Notes: generated by a model not told the origin, from the letters alone. 12,079 nt of DNA from CANHVK01 sp046304235 (GCA_046304235.1 JBKCEW010000142.1:1-12079), one strand, 5' to 3'; shown: positions 1-7,319, counted from the stretch's first letter. Translations and numbers: made by a program.

Positions 1-108
1 TTTCATTTTCAAGATGCTGAAAAAACATTGAAAGACGAACAAGTGGATGGAATTATGTCAAAAATCCGTCAAGAGTTAGAAAATAAATTAAACGCACAAT
101 TAAGGTAA
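1..108 (+). CDS. pheT: Phenylalanyl-tRNA synthetase beta subunit, C-terminal end (partial)
   Basis: Only the last 35 codons are in the window, in frame 1, ending in TAA at 106-108. The peptide begins FHFQDAEKTLKDEQ and ends ENKLNAQLR. This matches the end of the FDX-ACB (ferredoxin-fold anticodon-binding) domain of bacterial PheT: the 'F.DaekTL.deqid.im.ki...le..l.a.lR' pattern is characteristic. PheT pairs with PheS to charge tRNA-Phe in the cytoplasm, and this domain contacts the tRNA anticodon. It ends 18 bases before pyrR on the same strand, so pyrR may be read from the pheT promoter. Identification rests on a short but distinctive tail; another FDX-ACB protein is unlikely. Confidence 0.85.
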   Translation, partial: FHFQDAEKTLKDEQVDGIMSKIRQELENKLNAQLR

Positions 109-126
109 CCATCAGAACTTGCGACT

Positions 127-669
127 ATGGAGAAACAAGTGATATTAAATGAAAAGCAATTTGAGTTAACCTTAAATAGACTTTGTTATCAATTAATTGA
201 AAATCACAATGGATTTGAAGATACAGTATTGATTGGTTTACAGCCGAGAGGTATACATGTATTAAACCGTTTGAGAATCAAATTAGAAGAGATATTGGGT
301 CATAAAGTACTATGTGGTCAATTAGATATCACTTTTTACCGTGATGATTTTAGACGTAGGGAAAAACCGATTATTCCAAGTGTTACAAATATTGATTTCA
401 TTGTTGAGAATAAGCGCGTAGTTTTGATGGATGACGTATTGTATACAGGTAGAACAATCCGTTCTGGAATTGATGCGTTGATGGCTTATGGTAGACCTTC
501 TAGTGTTGAGTTATTAGCACTAGTAGATAGAAGATTTAGAAGACAATTACCAATTCAAGCAGATTATGTTGGTAAAACCATTGATACGTTAGCGACAGAG
601 CGTGTTAATGTGGAGTGGAAAGAAATAGAAGGAGAAGATAAAGTAGTATTATTTACACAAGATAAATAA
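127..669 (+). CDS. pyrR: PyrR bifunctional pyrimidine regulator / uracil phosphoribosyltransferase
   Basis: A 180-residue type I phosphoribosyltransferase, the usual PyrR length. The PRPP-binding motif is VVLMDDVLYTGRT at residues 98-110. Other PyrR hallmarks are TVLIGLQPRG (33-42), LDITFYRDDFRR (66-77) and VDRRFRRQLPIQADYVG (133-149). In Firmicutes PyrR binds pyr mRNA leaders in response to UMP and can also make UMP from uracil and PRPP; whether the RNA-binding role holds in this phylum cannot be read from the sequence. It lies 3 bases before pyrB, so joint transcription is almost certain. Only 18 bases separate it from pheT, which leaves no room for a leader attenuator in front of it. The ATG at 127 is the natural start; no Shine-Dalgarno is seen, as is normal for Bacteroidota. 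Confidence 0.95.
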   Translation: MEKQVILNEKQFELTLNRLCYQLIENHNGFEDTVLIGLQPRGIHVLNRLRIKLEEILGHKVLCGQLDITFYRDDFRRREKPIIPSVTNIDFIVENKRVVLMDDVLYTGRTIRSGIDALMAYGRPSSVELLALVDRRFRRQLPIQADYVGKTIDTLATERVNVEWKEIEGEDKVVLFTQDK

Positions 670-672
670 GCA

Positions 673-1602
673 ATGGAGAATTTAAGTGTAGAGCATTTAA
701 TTGGAATTAAAGATTTGACTGAAAACGATATTCATTTGATTTTCAAAACAGCAGATAGTTTCAAAGAAATTATTAATCGTCCTATTAAAAAAGTACCTTC
801 TCTTCGAGATATTACGATTGCAAATTTATTTTTTGAAAATTCTACGAGAACACGTTTATCATTTGAATTAGCACAAAAACGTCTTTCTGCAGATGTAATT
901 AACTTTAGTGCTTCTTCAAGTTCTGTAAAAAAAGGAGAAACCTTAATCGATACGGTAAATAATATTTTATCTATGAAGGTAGATATGGTTGTTATGCGCC
1001 ATCCAAATCCAGGAGCAGCGAAGTTTTTATCTACGAAAGTAAAAGCGAAAATCATTAACGCTGGTGATGGAACCCACGAGCATCCTACACAAGCCTTATT
1101 AGATGCTTTTTCAATCAGAGAGCGTTTAGGAGATGTGGCAGGTAAAAAGGTAGTTATCGTTGGTGATATATTGCACTCACGTGTAGCGCTTTCAAATATT
1201 TATTGTCTTCAAAAATTAGGAGCAGAAGTGATGGTTTGTGGTCCTACAACCTTAATTCCTAAATATATCCACGAGTTAGGGGTAAAAGTAGAACACAACT
1301 TAAGAAACGCTTTGAATTGGTGTGATGTTGCCAATATGCTTCGTATTCAGTTGGAAAGACAAGATATTAAATACTTCCCTTCATTGAGAGAGTATTCTAT
1401 GCAGTTTGGTTTAAATAAAGAAATATTGGATTCTTTGAATAAAGAAATTGTAGTGATGCATCCTGGGCCGATAAATAGAGGGGTGGAAATTACTTCGGAT
1501 GTAGCAGATAGTAAACAATCAATTATTTTAGATCAGGTTGAAAATGGAGTTGCAGTTCGTATGGCTGCTACTTATTTGTTGGCTTCAAAAATTGAAAGGT
1601 AG
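673..1602 (+). CDS. pyrB: Aspartate carbamoyltransferase catalytic subunit
   Basis: This 309-residue protein catalyses the committed step of pyrimidine synthesis: carbamoyl phosphate plus L-aspartate gives N-carbamoyl-L-aspartate. All diagnostic motifs are present: the carbamoyl-phosphate loop FFENSTRTR (53-61), the mobile loop SVKKGET with its Ser and Lys (about 84-90), HEHPTQALLD (135-144), the aspartate-side MLRIQ (222-226) and HPGPINRGVEI (263-273). Length is typical of the catalytic chain. Pairing with pyrR and the absence of a following pyrI regulatory chain resemble the Bacillus-type arrangement, in which the catalytic trimer works alone; pyrI could lie elsewhere. It starts 3 bases after the pyrR stop. 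No terminator hairpin is evident after it, so read-through into the STAS gene is possible. Confidence 0.97.
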   Translation: MENLSVEHLIGIKDLTENDIHLIFKTADSFKEIINRPIKKVPSLRDITIANLFFENSTRTRLSFELAQKRLSADVINFSASSSSVKKGETLIDTVNNILSMKVDMVVMRHPNPGAAKFLSTKVKAKIINAGDGTHEHPTQALLDAFSIRERLGDVAGKKVVIVGDILHSRVALSNIYCLQKLGAEVMVCGPTTLIPKYIHELGVKVEHNLRNALNWCDVANMLRIQLERQDIKYFPSLREYSMQFGLNKEILDSLNKEIVVMHPGPINRGVEITSDVADSKQSIILDQVENGVAVRMAATYLLASKIER

Positions 1603-1643
1603 ATACTTTTGATTGTATTTACTCATTATTTGACTATTTGTAG

Positions 1644-1651
1644 TATATTTG
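1644..1651 (+). promoter_or_regulatory. Bacteroidota-type -7 element upstream of the STAS gene
   Basis: TATATTTG is a perfect match to the TAnnTTTG -7 element recognised by the Bacteroidota primary sigma factor. It lies 16 bases before the STAS start codon, in the 65-base gap after pyrB. TTTG at 1629-1632 is too close (11 bases instead of about 19) to be a normal -33 element. It suggests an internal promoter for STAS-rnz; with no -33 partner the support is moderate. Confidence 0.4.
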
Positions 1652-1667
1652 AGTAGAAATTTAGTGT

Positions 1668-2009
1668 ATGAGTTTTTTAGTTGAAGAATTTGACAAGTAT
1701 ACAATGATAACGTCTAACGTTGAAAAACTAGACGCTTCCAATGCTTCTTTGTTAAAAGATGAACTAACTACGTTAAATAAAAAAGGGATTAACACATTGG
1801 TTATTAATTTATCATCTACTAAATACTGTGATTCTTCTGGTTTGAGTGCGATATTAGTCGCTAACAGAATTTGTAAGGATACGAATGGTAAATTTGTTTT
1901 AAGTGGATTACAACCCAATGTTCAGAAACTAATTTCAATTTCTCAATTAGACAAAGTGTTAACCATTACTTTGACAATTTCAGATGCTGTTGAAGTATTG
2001 AGTGCATAA
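1668..2009 (+). CDS. Single-domain STAS protein (anti-sigma factor antagonist-like)
   Basis: A 113-residue protein consisting of one STAS domain, as in SpoIIAA/RsbV anti-anti-sigma factors. The core signature is VINLSSTKYCDSSGLSAIL (45-63), with a central DSSG at 55-58. Ser56 aligns with the phosphorylated Ser58 of Bacillus SpoIIAA. In that family the unphosphorylated protein binds a serine kinase/anti-sigma factor and frees a sigma factor. No such kinase, phosphatase or sigma gene is visible here, so the partner is unknown. It lies between pyrB (65-base gap) and rnz (3-base gap), and likely shares a transcript with rnz. The ATG at 1668 gives a normal STAS N-terminus. Domain assignment is firm; the biological role is an inference. 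Confidence 0.9.
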   Translation: MSFLVEEFDKYTMITSNVEKLDASNASLLKDELTTLNKKGINTLVINLSSTKYCDSSGLSAILVANRICKDTNGKFVLSGLQPNVQKLISISQLDKVLTITLTISDAVEVLSA

Positions 2010-2012
2010 TTA

Positions 2013-2924
2013 ATGTCATTTTCAATTACAATTTTAGGTTCCGGAGCTGCATTACCTACAGCACAACGAAATCCAACTTCGCATTATATAGAATGTAATA
2101 ATCGTCATATATTGATTGATTGTGGAGAGGGTACACAGATGCAGATTCGAAAAGCAGGAGTTAAATTCCAAAAAATCACCCATATTTTAATCTCACATCT
2201 ACACGGTGATCATTTTTTTGGATTAGTAGGATTGTTGAGTACGATGCATTTACTCGGAAGAAATCAAGGGTTAACCATATATGGTCCAGAAGTATTAGAG
2301 CAAATTGTTCGTTTGCAATTAGAAGTCGGTGGTAGTAAATTGGATTTTTCGATAGATTTTATTCCGCTTTTTGGTAATGAACATAAATTACTTTTTGAAG
2401 ATAAAATGATTGAAATTCATACTTTTCCTTTAAAGCATAAAATTCCAACAAATGGATTTTTAATCAAGGAAAAGCAAAAGGATAGAAGTATAATTGGAGA
2501 GGAATTCAAATCATCAGGAATATCGTTAATGGCTATTCCTTTTTTTAGGTCTGGAAAAAACTATGTGGATGAAAATGGAAAAGAACATTTTTTTGAGGAT
2601 TACACCTTCCCTGCAAAACCTGCAAAATCATATGCTTTTTGTTCTGATACAAAATACACCGAAACTATTTTACCATATGTTTCAGAGGTAGATGTTTTGT
2701 ATCATGAAGCTACATTCACTGAAAAAGAAATAGATAGAGCAAGAGTAACCATGCATTCTACAGCTAAACAAGCGGCTCAAATCGCTCAAAAATCAAGTGT
2801 GAAAAAGTTATTGATTGGACATTTAAGCGCTCGTTTTGAAAACGATAAAAAACATCTTTCAGAAGCAAAAGAAATCTTTGACAATGTTATGGTTGTGAAA
2901 GATTTGGATGTGGTGAATGTTTAA
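2013..2924 (+). CDS. rnz: Ribonuclease Z (tRNA 3'-end endonuclease)
   Basis: A 303-residue metallo-beta-lactamase-fold endonuclease of the short RNase Z (ElaC) type, which trims the 3' trailer of precursor tRNAs. The zinc-binding motif is SHLHGDHFFG (61-70), with His62, His64, Asp66 and His67. Further metal ligands fit His142 (LKHKIP), Asp212 (FCSDTKYTE) and His270 (GHLSARF). HEATF (231-235) and the MHST motif (247-250) are also standard for the family. The N-terminus ILGSGAALPT (7-16) is the usual opening strand, which supports the ATG at 2013. It follows the STAS gene by 3 bases and is the last gene of this block. I see no convincing hairpin terminator after it. Confidence 0.96.
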   Translation: MSFSITILGSGAALPTAQRNPTSHYIECNNRHILIDCGEGTQMQIRKAGVKFQKITHILISHLHGDHFFGLVGLLSTMHLLGRNQGLTIYGPEVLEQIVRLQLEVGGSKLDFSIDFIPLFGNEHKLLFEDKMIEIHTFPLKHKIPTNGFLIKEKQKDRSIIGEEFKSSGISLMAIPFFRSGKNYVDENGKEHFFEDYTFPAKPAKSYAFCSDTKYTETILPYVSEVDVLYHEATFTEKEIDRARVTMHSTAKQAAQIAQKSSVKKLLIGHLSARFENDKKHLSEAKEIFDNVMVVKDLDVVNV

Positions 2925-2993
2925 TTTAAGTTTTCCTCTTTGAAAGTCCCTATTGCAATCTGGAAAGGTAGGTGATTTATTTAGCTTCATTAT

Positions 2994-3128
2994 TAATAGT
3001 TTGCATTTTTTAACTATTATAATTGGGTTTTTTATAGTTATGTTAACTATTATTATTTAACGGTAAATTGTCTTGGGTTAAATTTGTAACTATTAAAATA
3101 ATGATTAATTTAGTTTCGTTAACTGTTA
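2994..3128. repeat. Cluster of six TAACTATTA-like 9-base motifs in the rnz-AAA ATPase intergenic region
   Basis: The 214-base gap 2925-3138 contains exact TAACTATTA at 3011-3019, 3044-3052 and 3087-3095, and TAACTGTTA at 3120-3128. Inverted near-copies are TAATAGTTT at 2994-3002 and TTATAGTTA at 3032-3040. The four forward copies start 33, 43 and 33 bases apart. Copies 2994/3011 form an 8-bp inverted repeat with a 10-base spacer, and ATAGTTA/TAACTAT at 3034-3050 a 7-bp one with a 3-base spacer. They surround the candidate promoter of the downstream ATPase gene, so they may be regulator binding sites or RNA stems. The rest of the gap shows no ORF or terminator. Confidence 0.55.
3079..3086 (+). 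promoter_or_regulatory. Candidate -7 element for the AAA ATPase gene
   Basis: TAAATTTG matches TAnnTTTG exactly and lies 52 bases before the ATG at 3139. A third TAACTATTA copy starts at the very next base, near the expected transcription start. No -33 TTTG is found at the normal distance. A second match, TATTTTTG at 3127-3134, is only 4 bases from the ATG and is less likely to be used. Confidence 0.35.
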
Positions 3129-3138
3129 TTTTTGTTTT

Positions 3139-4836
3139 ATGTTTTATCGATCTATTTTAAAAGAGTTAGAGAATTGGAGGGTTTCACCGTTTAGAAAGCC
3201 TTTGATTATTCGTGGTGCGAGACAAGTTGGTAAAACAACGGTTGTAAACACATTCGGTCAACAGTTTGAACAATATATTTATTTGAATTTAGAAAAAAAA
3301 TCAGATAGAGATTTGTTTGATGAAAATTTAGATATCAATGAAATTGTTGATAGGATATTCATTATCAAAGGGATGAAGCGTTCGTTTATTCAAAGTACGC
3401 TTTTATTTATTGATGAAATTCAGGAAGCAGTATTTGTAGTTAACCTATTGCGCTATTTTAAAGAGGAAGTTTCTGAATTACCTGTAATTGCAGCAGGAAG
3501 TATGTTAGAAACACTTTTGGGTAAAAATATCACATTTCCAGTTGGTCGTGTTGAATTTAAAGTATTGAGACCATTTTCTTTTGAAGAGTTTTTAAATGCT
3601 TTAGGACGGGAAGATATATTAGAGCAATTAAATACCGTTCCGCTTAAATCTTTTGCTTTGGAAGCGTGTTTAAAATTGTTTCATACCTATGCATTGGTAG
3701 GTGGAATGCCAGAAGTATTAAAAAAATACATAGAAACAAAAGATATTACTGGTTTAGGTGACGTGTTTGACGGTTTGTTAAACTCTTATTTGATAGATGC
3801 TGAAAAATATTCGAAATCGCAGAACCAATTACAGTTAATTCGATATTGTATCCATCAAGTAATACCAAATGCAGGGAAAAGAATTACGTTTTCAAAATTT
3901 GGAAATTCAACGTATAGTTCAAATGATATCTCACAGGTTTTAAATGCGCTACAAAAAACTCATTTGATACATTTGTTATATCCTGTTATAGGATTTGATT
4001 TACCATTGGAACAAGATTTTAAAAAATCGCCTAAATTACAATTTTTAGATAGTGGTATCATTAATTATTTTGTTGGATTACAGAAGGATATAATAGGAAC
4101 AAGAGATTTAAATACCATTTATGAAGGGAAATTAATAGAACATTTGGTAGGTCAAGAATTGTTGTCGATGCAAACCTTGAGTTTAAGAAGTATTTATTTT
4201 TGGACTCGAGAAAAAAATCAATCTCAAGCAGAATTAGATTTTGTTTATCCATTTGAAAGTGAGGTCGTGCCAATCGAAGTGAAGTCTGGTCCAACAGGGA
4301 AATTAAAATCCCTTCATTTGTATATGGAAAATACTAAAGTGAATTATGCTATTCGATTTTATGCTGGAAAAATCCAATTAGATACTTTATACACAAAAGA
4401 AGGGAAACGATTTTATTTATTGAGTTTACCGTATTTTTTAGTTAGTAAAATAGAGGAGTATATTCAATGGCTAAAATATCAAATAGAAACTTCGAATAGT
4501 TCTTCTTCAGTTCAAGAACCGTCTGCAGTTTATCAACGATTGAAGCCAAAAAGACCAAAAGAACAAATTGTATCTTCTTTGTATGATTTAACAGACACAC
4601 ACAAAGAAATACTTCGTTTTTGTATGGAAGAACCAAAAAAAGGAAAAGAAATTATTGAGGGGTTACTGAATTTATCTTATCAAACTCGAAACAAAACCAT
4701 TTATTTGAAACCTTTATTGGATCTTGGTTTATTATCATTTACTGATTTGAATTATCTAAAGAGTAAACAGCAAAAATATCAAATAACAAAAATAGGAATT
4801 GAATTAATTACGGAAAGACAATTGTCTTTATTTTAA
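3139..4836 (+). CDS. AAA ATPase of the AAA_14/DUF4143 group with C-terminal winged-helix-like domain
   Basis: A 565-residue cytoplasmic protein. The N-terminal AAA module has Walker A GARQVGKTT (26-34), Walker B LLFIDEIQ (88-95), a sensor-like IAAGSMLE (117-124) and the PVGRV segment (134-138) usual in this group. The DUF4143 part (about 215-410) contains FLDSGI (301-306) and a PD-(D/E)XK-like core, AELDFV then IPIEVKSG-type residues IEVKSG (about 363-383). After a Ser-rich, Lys/Arg/Pro-rich linker (about 450-475) comes a segment of about 80 residues, LTDTHKEIL to QKYQITKIG, that resembles the winged helix at the C-terminus of Fic and AlbA/RecG-like proteins. DUF4143 ATPases are common but of unknown function; most end near residue 400-450, so the extension is notable. 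The gene stands alone, between an unusual repeat-rich leader and a strong terminator. A defence or mobile-element link is possible but unsupported. Confidence 0.85.
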   Translation: MFYRSILKELENWRVSPFRKPLIIRGARQVGKTTVVNTFGQQFEQYIYLNLEKKSDRDLFDENLDINEIVDRIFIIKGMKRSFIQSTLLFIDEIQEAVFVVNLLRYFKEEVSELPVIAAGSMLETLLGKNITFPVGRVEFKVLRPFSFEEFLNALGREDILEQLNTVPLKSFALEACLKLFHTYALVGGMPEVLKKYIETKDITGLGDVFDGLLNSYLIDAEKYSKSQNQLQLIRYCIHQVIPNAGKRITFSKFGNSTYSSNDISQVLNALQKTHLIHLLYPVIGFDLPLEQDFKKSPKLQFLDSGIINYFVGLQKDIIGTRDLNTIYEGKLIEHLVGQELLSMQTLSLRSIYFWTREKNQSQAELDFVYPFESEVVPIEVKSGPTGKLKSLHLYMENTKVNYAIRFYAGKIQLDTLYTKEGKRFYLLSLPYFLVSKIEEYIQWLKYQIETSNSSSSVQEPSAVYQRLKPKRPKEQIVSSLYDLTDTHKEILRFCMEEPKKGKEIIEGLLNLSYQTRNKTIYLKPLLDLGLLSFTDLNYLKSKQQKYQITKIGIELITERQLSLF

Positions 4837-4839
4837 ATT

Positions 4840-4876
4840 AGTTAGTAGGGATTTGATTACCAAATCTCTACTAACT
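4840..4876. terminator. Strong hairpin terminator between convergent genes
   Basis: Bases 4840-4855 pair with 4861-4876 to form a 16-bp stem with one G-T pair (4849/4867) and a 5-base loop, ATTAC. On the + strand it is followed by TTTTCTTTT (4876 on), a good intrinsic terminator for the ATPase gene, whose stop is 3 bases upstream. On the - strand it spans the last five codons and stop of the M13 peptidase gene: the stop codon (4857-4859) lies in the loop. The - strand tract beyond the stem (AATTTAAAAT) is a weaker U-run, so termination is probably stronger for the + strand. Confidence 0.85.
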
Positions 4877-6854
4877 TTTCTTTTGGATTACGCATTGCGT
4901 CTCCTTCTTTGATTTCAAATGCATCAAAAAATGCAGGAAAATTCATTAATGGACCATTAACACGGTACATACCAGGCGAATGTGGGTCGTTAGATAATCT
5001 GTTTTTTAATTCTTGTTCTGTAAAGTTTATTTTGTAAATCTGTGCCATAGCGATGAAGAAACGTTGTTCCGGAGTATAGCCAAAAAGTTTTTTACCTGAT
5101 TTATATTCATTTGTTTTTTTATATGCATTGAATGCTAATATTACCCCTCCTAAATCAGCGATATTTTCCCCCATTGTAAGTTGAGCATCAACACAATGTC
5201 CTTCGATAGGGCAAAAGTGAGTATAGGTTTCACCTAATTGTTTCGTTTTGTCTTCAAATTTTATTTTGTCTTTTTCGCTCCACCAATTATTGAAACCACC
5301 ATTTAAATCAAATTTTGCACCCATATCATCAAATCCATGAGTTAGTTCATGACCGATAATCATTCCGATACGACTGTAATTTACAGCGTCTTCAGCATTT
5401 TCATCGAAGAAAGGTGCTTGCATAATTCCCGCAGGGAAAACGATTTCATTATTTAAGGGTTGGTAATAAGCGTTGATCATGTGAGCAGGCATTTCCCATT
5501 TCGATTTGTCGACTTCTTTCGTGAGTGATTCTATAGCGTGATTAAACTCCCACAATTTGATTTTCTTCAAGTTTTCTATGTAAGTTGTAGGGTTTAAATC
5601 CAAAGCGCTGAAATCTTCGTATTTTTCAGGGAAACCTAATTTTCTTTTAATAGCGTGTAATTTTTTTCTTGCTTCGTTTTTTGTGCCATCGCTCATCCAT
5701 GACAAGGTGTTTAGTCGTTCATCATAGCTTTCGATGAGTAAATCAACCATAGTATTGATTTTCTTTTGAGCATTTTTAGAGTAGTGTTTTTGAACAAAAC
5801 ATTGACCTAATAATTCACTTATAGCCAAATTTGTTATTTCATTTACTGCTTTATCTGGAAGGGGTTTATCTGTTGATTTTCCGCTTAATGTGACGGAATA
5901 GAAAGAGAAATTGATTTTAGCGATATCGTTAGATAATTTACTTGAATAATAAGAACTTACTCTACAGTAAATGTAATCTTTGATTTCTTCTAACGATGTA
6001 GTTTCAATTATAGAATTTAGTTGTTTGAAATAGTCGGGTTGTCCAATAACTACAAACTCTAAAGATGGAGTTGCGATTTTAGAAAAATAGTGGTTAATGT
6101 CAAAAGTAGTGAAGTTGTTTGCGAATTGTGAAATCGACAATTTATTGTATGTTTTTTCAGGATCCCTTAATTCTGCAGGATTCATCATTTGTTTTGCGAG
6201 TTTTGTTTCTAAATTAACGGTATTGGAAGCCATTTTTTGATTGTTGGTAACTCCAATTGCTGAAAGTAATGTTTCGAGATAGGTTTGGTATTTGATTAAA
6301 ATTGCTTTCTTATTTTCTTGTATGTAAAATTGATTGTTAGGTAATCCTAAACCAGCTTGGTTGATGTAAAGGCTGTTTTTAGTTGTGTTTTTTAGGTCTT
6401 GTTGCACATCAACAGAGAAGAAAAGATTAATTCCTTGTTGTTGAAAATAAGCAATCATATCACTTAATTGTTCCTTATTTTGAATGGATTGAATTTTATT
6501 AAGGTCATTTTTTATTGGTGAAATATTTAATGAATTTCTAGCTATTGTATCCATAAAGGAAGCGTAGTAATTGCCAATCAGTTTTTCATTTGTGTTTTTA
6601 GGATTTTTTCTTGCGCTTTCTAAAACTTCAATAAGTTTTGTTTTATTGGAGTTGTCTAATTCATTCATACTTCCCCAACGCGATTCATTGGAAGGTACGG
6701 GGTTGTTTTTTAACCATTTTCCATTACAATATTTGTAAAAATCATCTTTTGGTCGAATGGATTTATCCATAAAAGATGTGTCGATACTGATTTTTTGTGC
6801 GGAAAGTGTAGTTGTTGCTCCTGCTAAAAGTAATGTATAAACGATTTTTTTCAT
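4857..6854 (-). CDS. pepO: Secreted M13-family (neprilysin/PepO-like) zinc metallopeptidase
   Basis: A 665-residue, full-length M13 endopeptidase. The N-terminus MKKIVYTLLLAGATTTLSAQ is a typical signal peptide, with likely cleavage near residue 19-20, so it acts outside the cytoplasm. I see no lipobox Cys. The M13_N domain begins near DFYKYCNGKWLKNNPVP (38-54). The catalytic region holds NAYY (461-464, substrate binding), the zinc site HELTH (502-506, catalytic Glu503) and ENIADLGG (563-570), with Glu563 as third ligand and Asp567 in support. The C-terminal RVNGPLMNFPAF (631-642) and final Trp are family hallmarks. Its likely role is peptide degradation in the periplasm or medium. It is the last gene of a - strand run, 9 bases after the acetyltransferase gene. 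The symbol is by family likeness only. Confidence 0.95.
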   Translation of the reverse strand: MKKIVYTLLLAGATTTLSAQKISIDTSFMDKSIRPKDDFYKYCNGKWLKNNPVPSNESRWGSMNELDNSNKTKLIEVLESARKNPKNTNEKLIGNYYASFMDTIARNSLNISPIKNDLNKIQSIQNKEQLSDMIAYFQQQGINLFFSVDVQQDLKNTTKNSLYINQAGLGLPNNQFYIQENKKAILIKYQTYLETLLSAIGVTNNQKMASNTVNLETKLAKQMMNPAELRDPEKTYNKLSISQFANNFTTFDINHYFSKIATPSLEFVVIGQPDYFKQLNSIIETTSLEEIKDYIYCRVSSYYSSKLSNDIAKINFSFYSVTLSGKSTDKPLPDKAVNEITNLAISELLGQCFVQKHYSKNAQKKINTMVDLLIESYDERLNTLSWMSDGTKNEARKKLHAIKRKLGFPEKYEDFSALDLNPTTYIENLKKIKLWEFNHAIESLTKEVDKSKWEMPAHMINAYYQPLNNEIVFPAGIMQAPFFDENAEDAVNYSRIGMIIGHELTHGFDDMGAKFDLNGGFNNWWSEKDKIKFEDKTKQLGETYTHFCPIEGHCVDAQLTMGENIADLGGVILAFNAYKKTNEYKSGKKLFGYTPEQRFFIAMAQIYKINFTEQELKNRLSNDPHSPGMYRVNGPLMNFPAFFDAFEIKEGDAMRNPKEKLVEIW

Positions 6855-6863
6855 TTTAAATAT

Positions 6864-7316
6864 TTAATTAAGTATCATTTCAATATAATCCCAATCATAC
6901 TCTTTGTATTCTTTTATAGAACTAAATTGATAGTTTTTATAGAATTGCTCTAAATATTTTAAAGCATCAATTCTTATTTTTTCAGTTTTGTTATTTTCTT
7001 GATTATAAATAAAATCAATAGATTTACTTAAAATATTACTTGCAATCTTTTTTCGTCTAAAATTTTCGTTTACAACCAATCTTCCTATAGACCATTCTTG
7101 ATGAACTATTCCTTTAGGTATGATACGAGAAGTACCAATGATTTCGTTTTCGTTATTTTTTACAGACAAATGAAAACAGAAAGGATCAATACCATCAACT
7201 TCGGGATAAGGACAATTTTGTTCGATGACAAATACCTCAACCCTAAGTTTAAGAAGATTGTGGTATTCTAATGAACTTAATTCTTCAAAATGTTTTATTT
7301 CGTAAGTTATATTCAC
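6864..7316 (-). CDS. elaA: ElaA-like GNAT family N-acetyltransferase (GTG start)
   Basis: A 150-residue GNAT-fold protein close to the ElaA group: LLKLRVEVFVIEQNCPYPEVDGID (21-44) and WSIGRLVVNENFRRKKIASNIL (75-96) match its signatures. GNAT enzymes transfer acetyl from acetyl-CoA to an amine; the substrate of ElaA proteins is not established. The start codon is GTG at 7316-7314: an in-frame stop lies one codon upstream (the carboxylase TGA, 7322-7320) and no ATG occurs until residue 147, so GTG is the only reasonable start. The acetyl-CoA loop, normally R-G-x-G-x-G/A, reads RRKKIA (87-92), lacking the usual glycines. It lies 3 bases after the carboxylase gene and 9 before the peptidase gene, so all three probably share a transcript. 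Confidence 0.85.
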   Translation of the reverse strand: MNITYEIKHFEELSSLEYHNLLKLRVEVFVIEQNCPYPEVDGIDPFCFHLSVKNNENEIIGTSRIIPKGIVHQEWSIGRLVVNENFRRKKIASNILSKSIDFIYNQENNKTEKIRIDALKYLEQFYKNYQFSSIKEYKEYDWDYIEMILN

Positions 7317-7319
7317 AAA

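Noticed and set aside
109..126. PyrR-type attenuator before pyrR
   Set aside because: The 18-base gap is too short for an antiterminator/terminator pair, and no hairpin is visible.
732..1055. 107-codon open frame on the - strand inside pyrB
   Set aside because: It lies fully opposite a well-conserved gene, shows no recognisable domain, and has no promoter; it is a shadow of the pyrB coding bias.
2925..2993. Intrinsic terminator after rnz
   Set aside because: Only short, poor inverted repeats (such as CCTA/TAGG) occur and none is followed by a U-run.
2994..3128. CRISPR-like array
   Set aside because: The repeated unit is only 9 bases, occurs in both orientations, and spacing is irregular; this fits regulator sites or RNA stems rather than CRISPR repeats.
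2925..4876. AAA ATPase gene as part of a mobile element
   Set aside because: No terminal inverted repeats, target duplications, transposase or integrase are seen, and base composition is like that of its neighbours.
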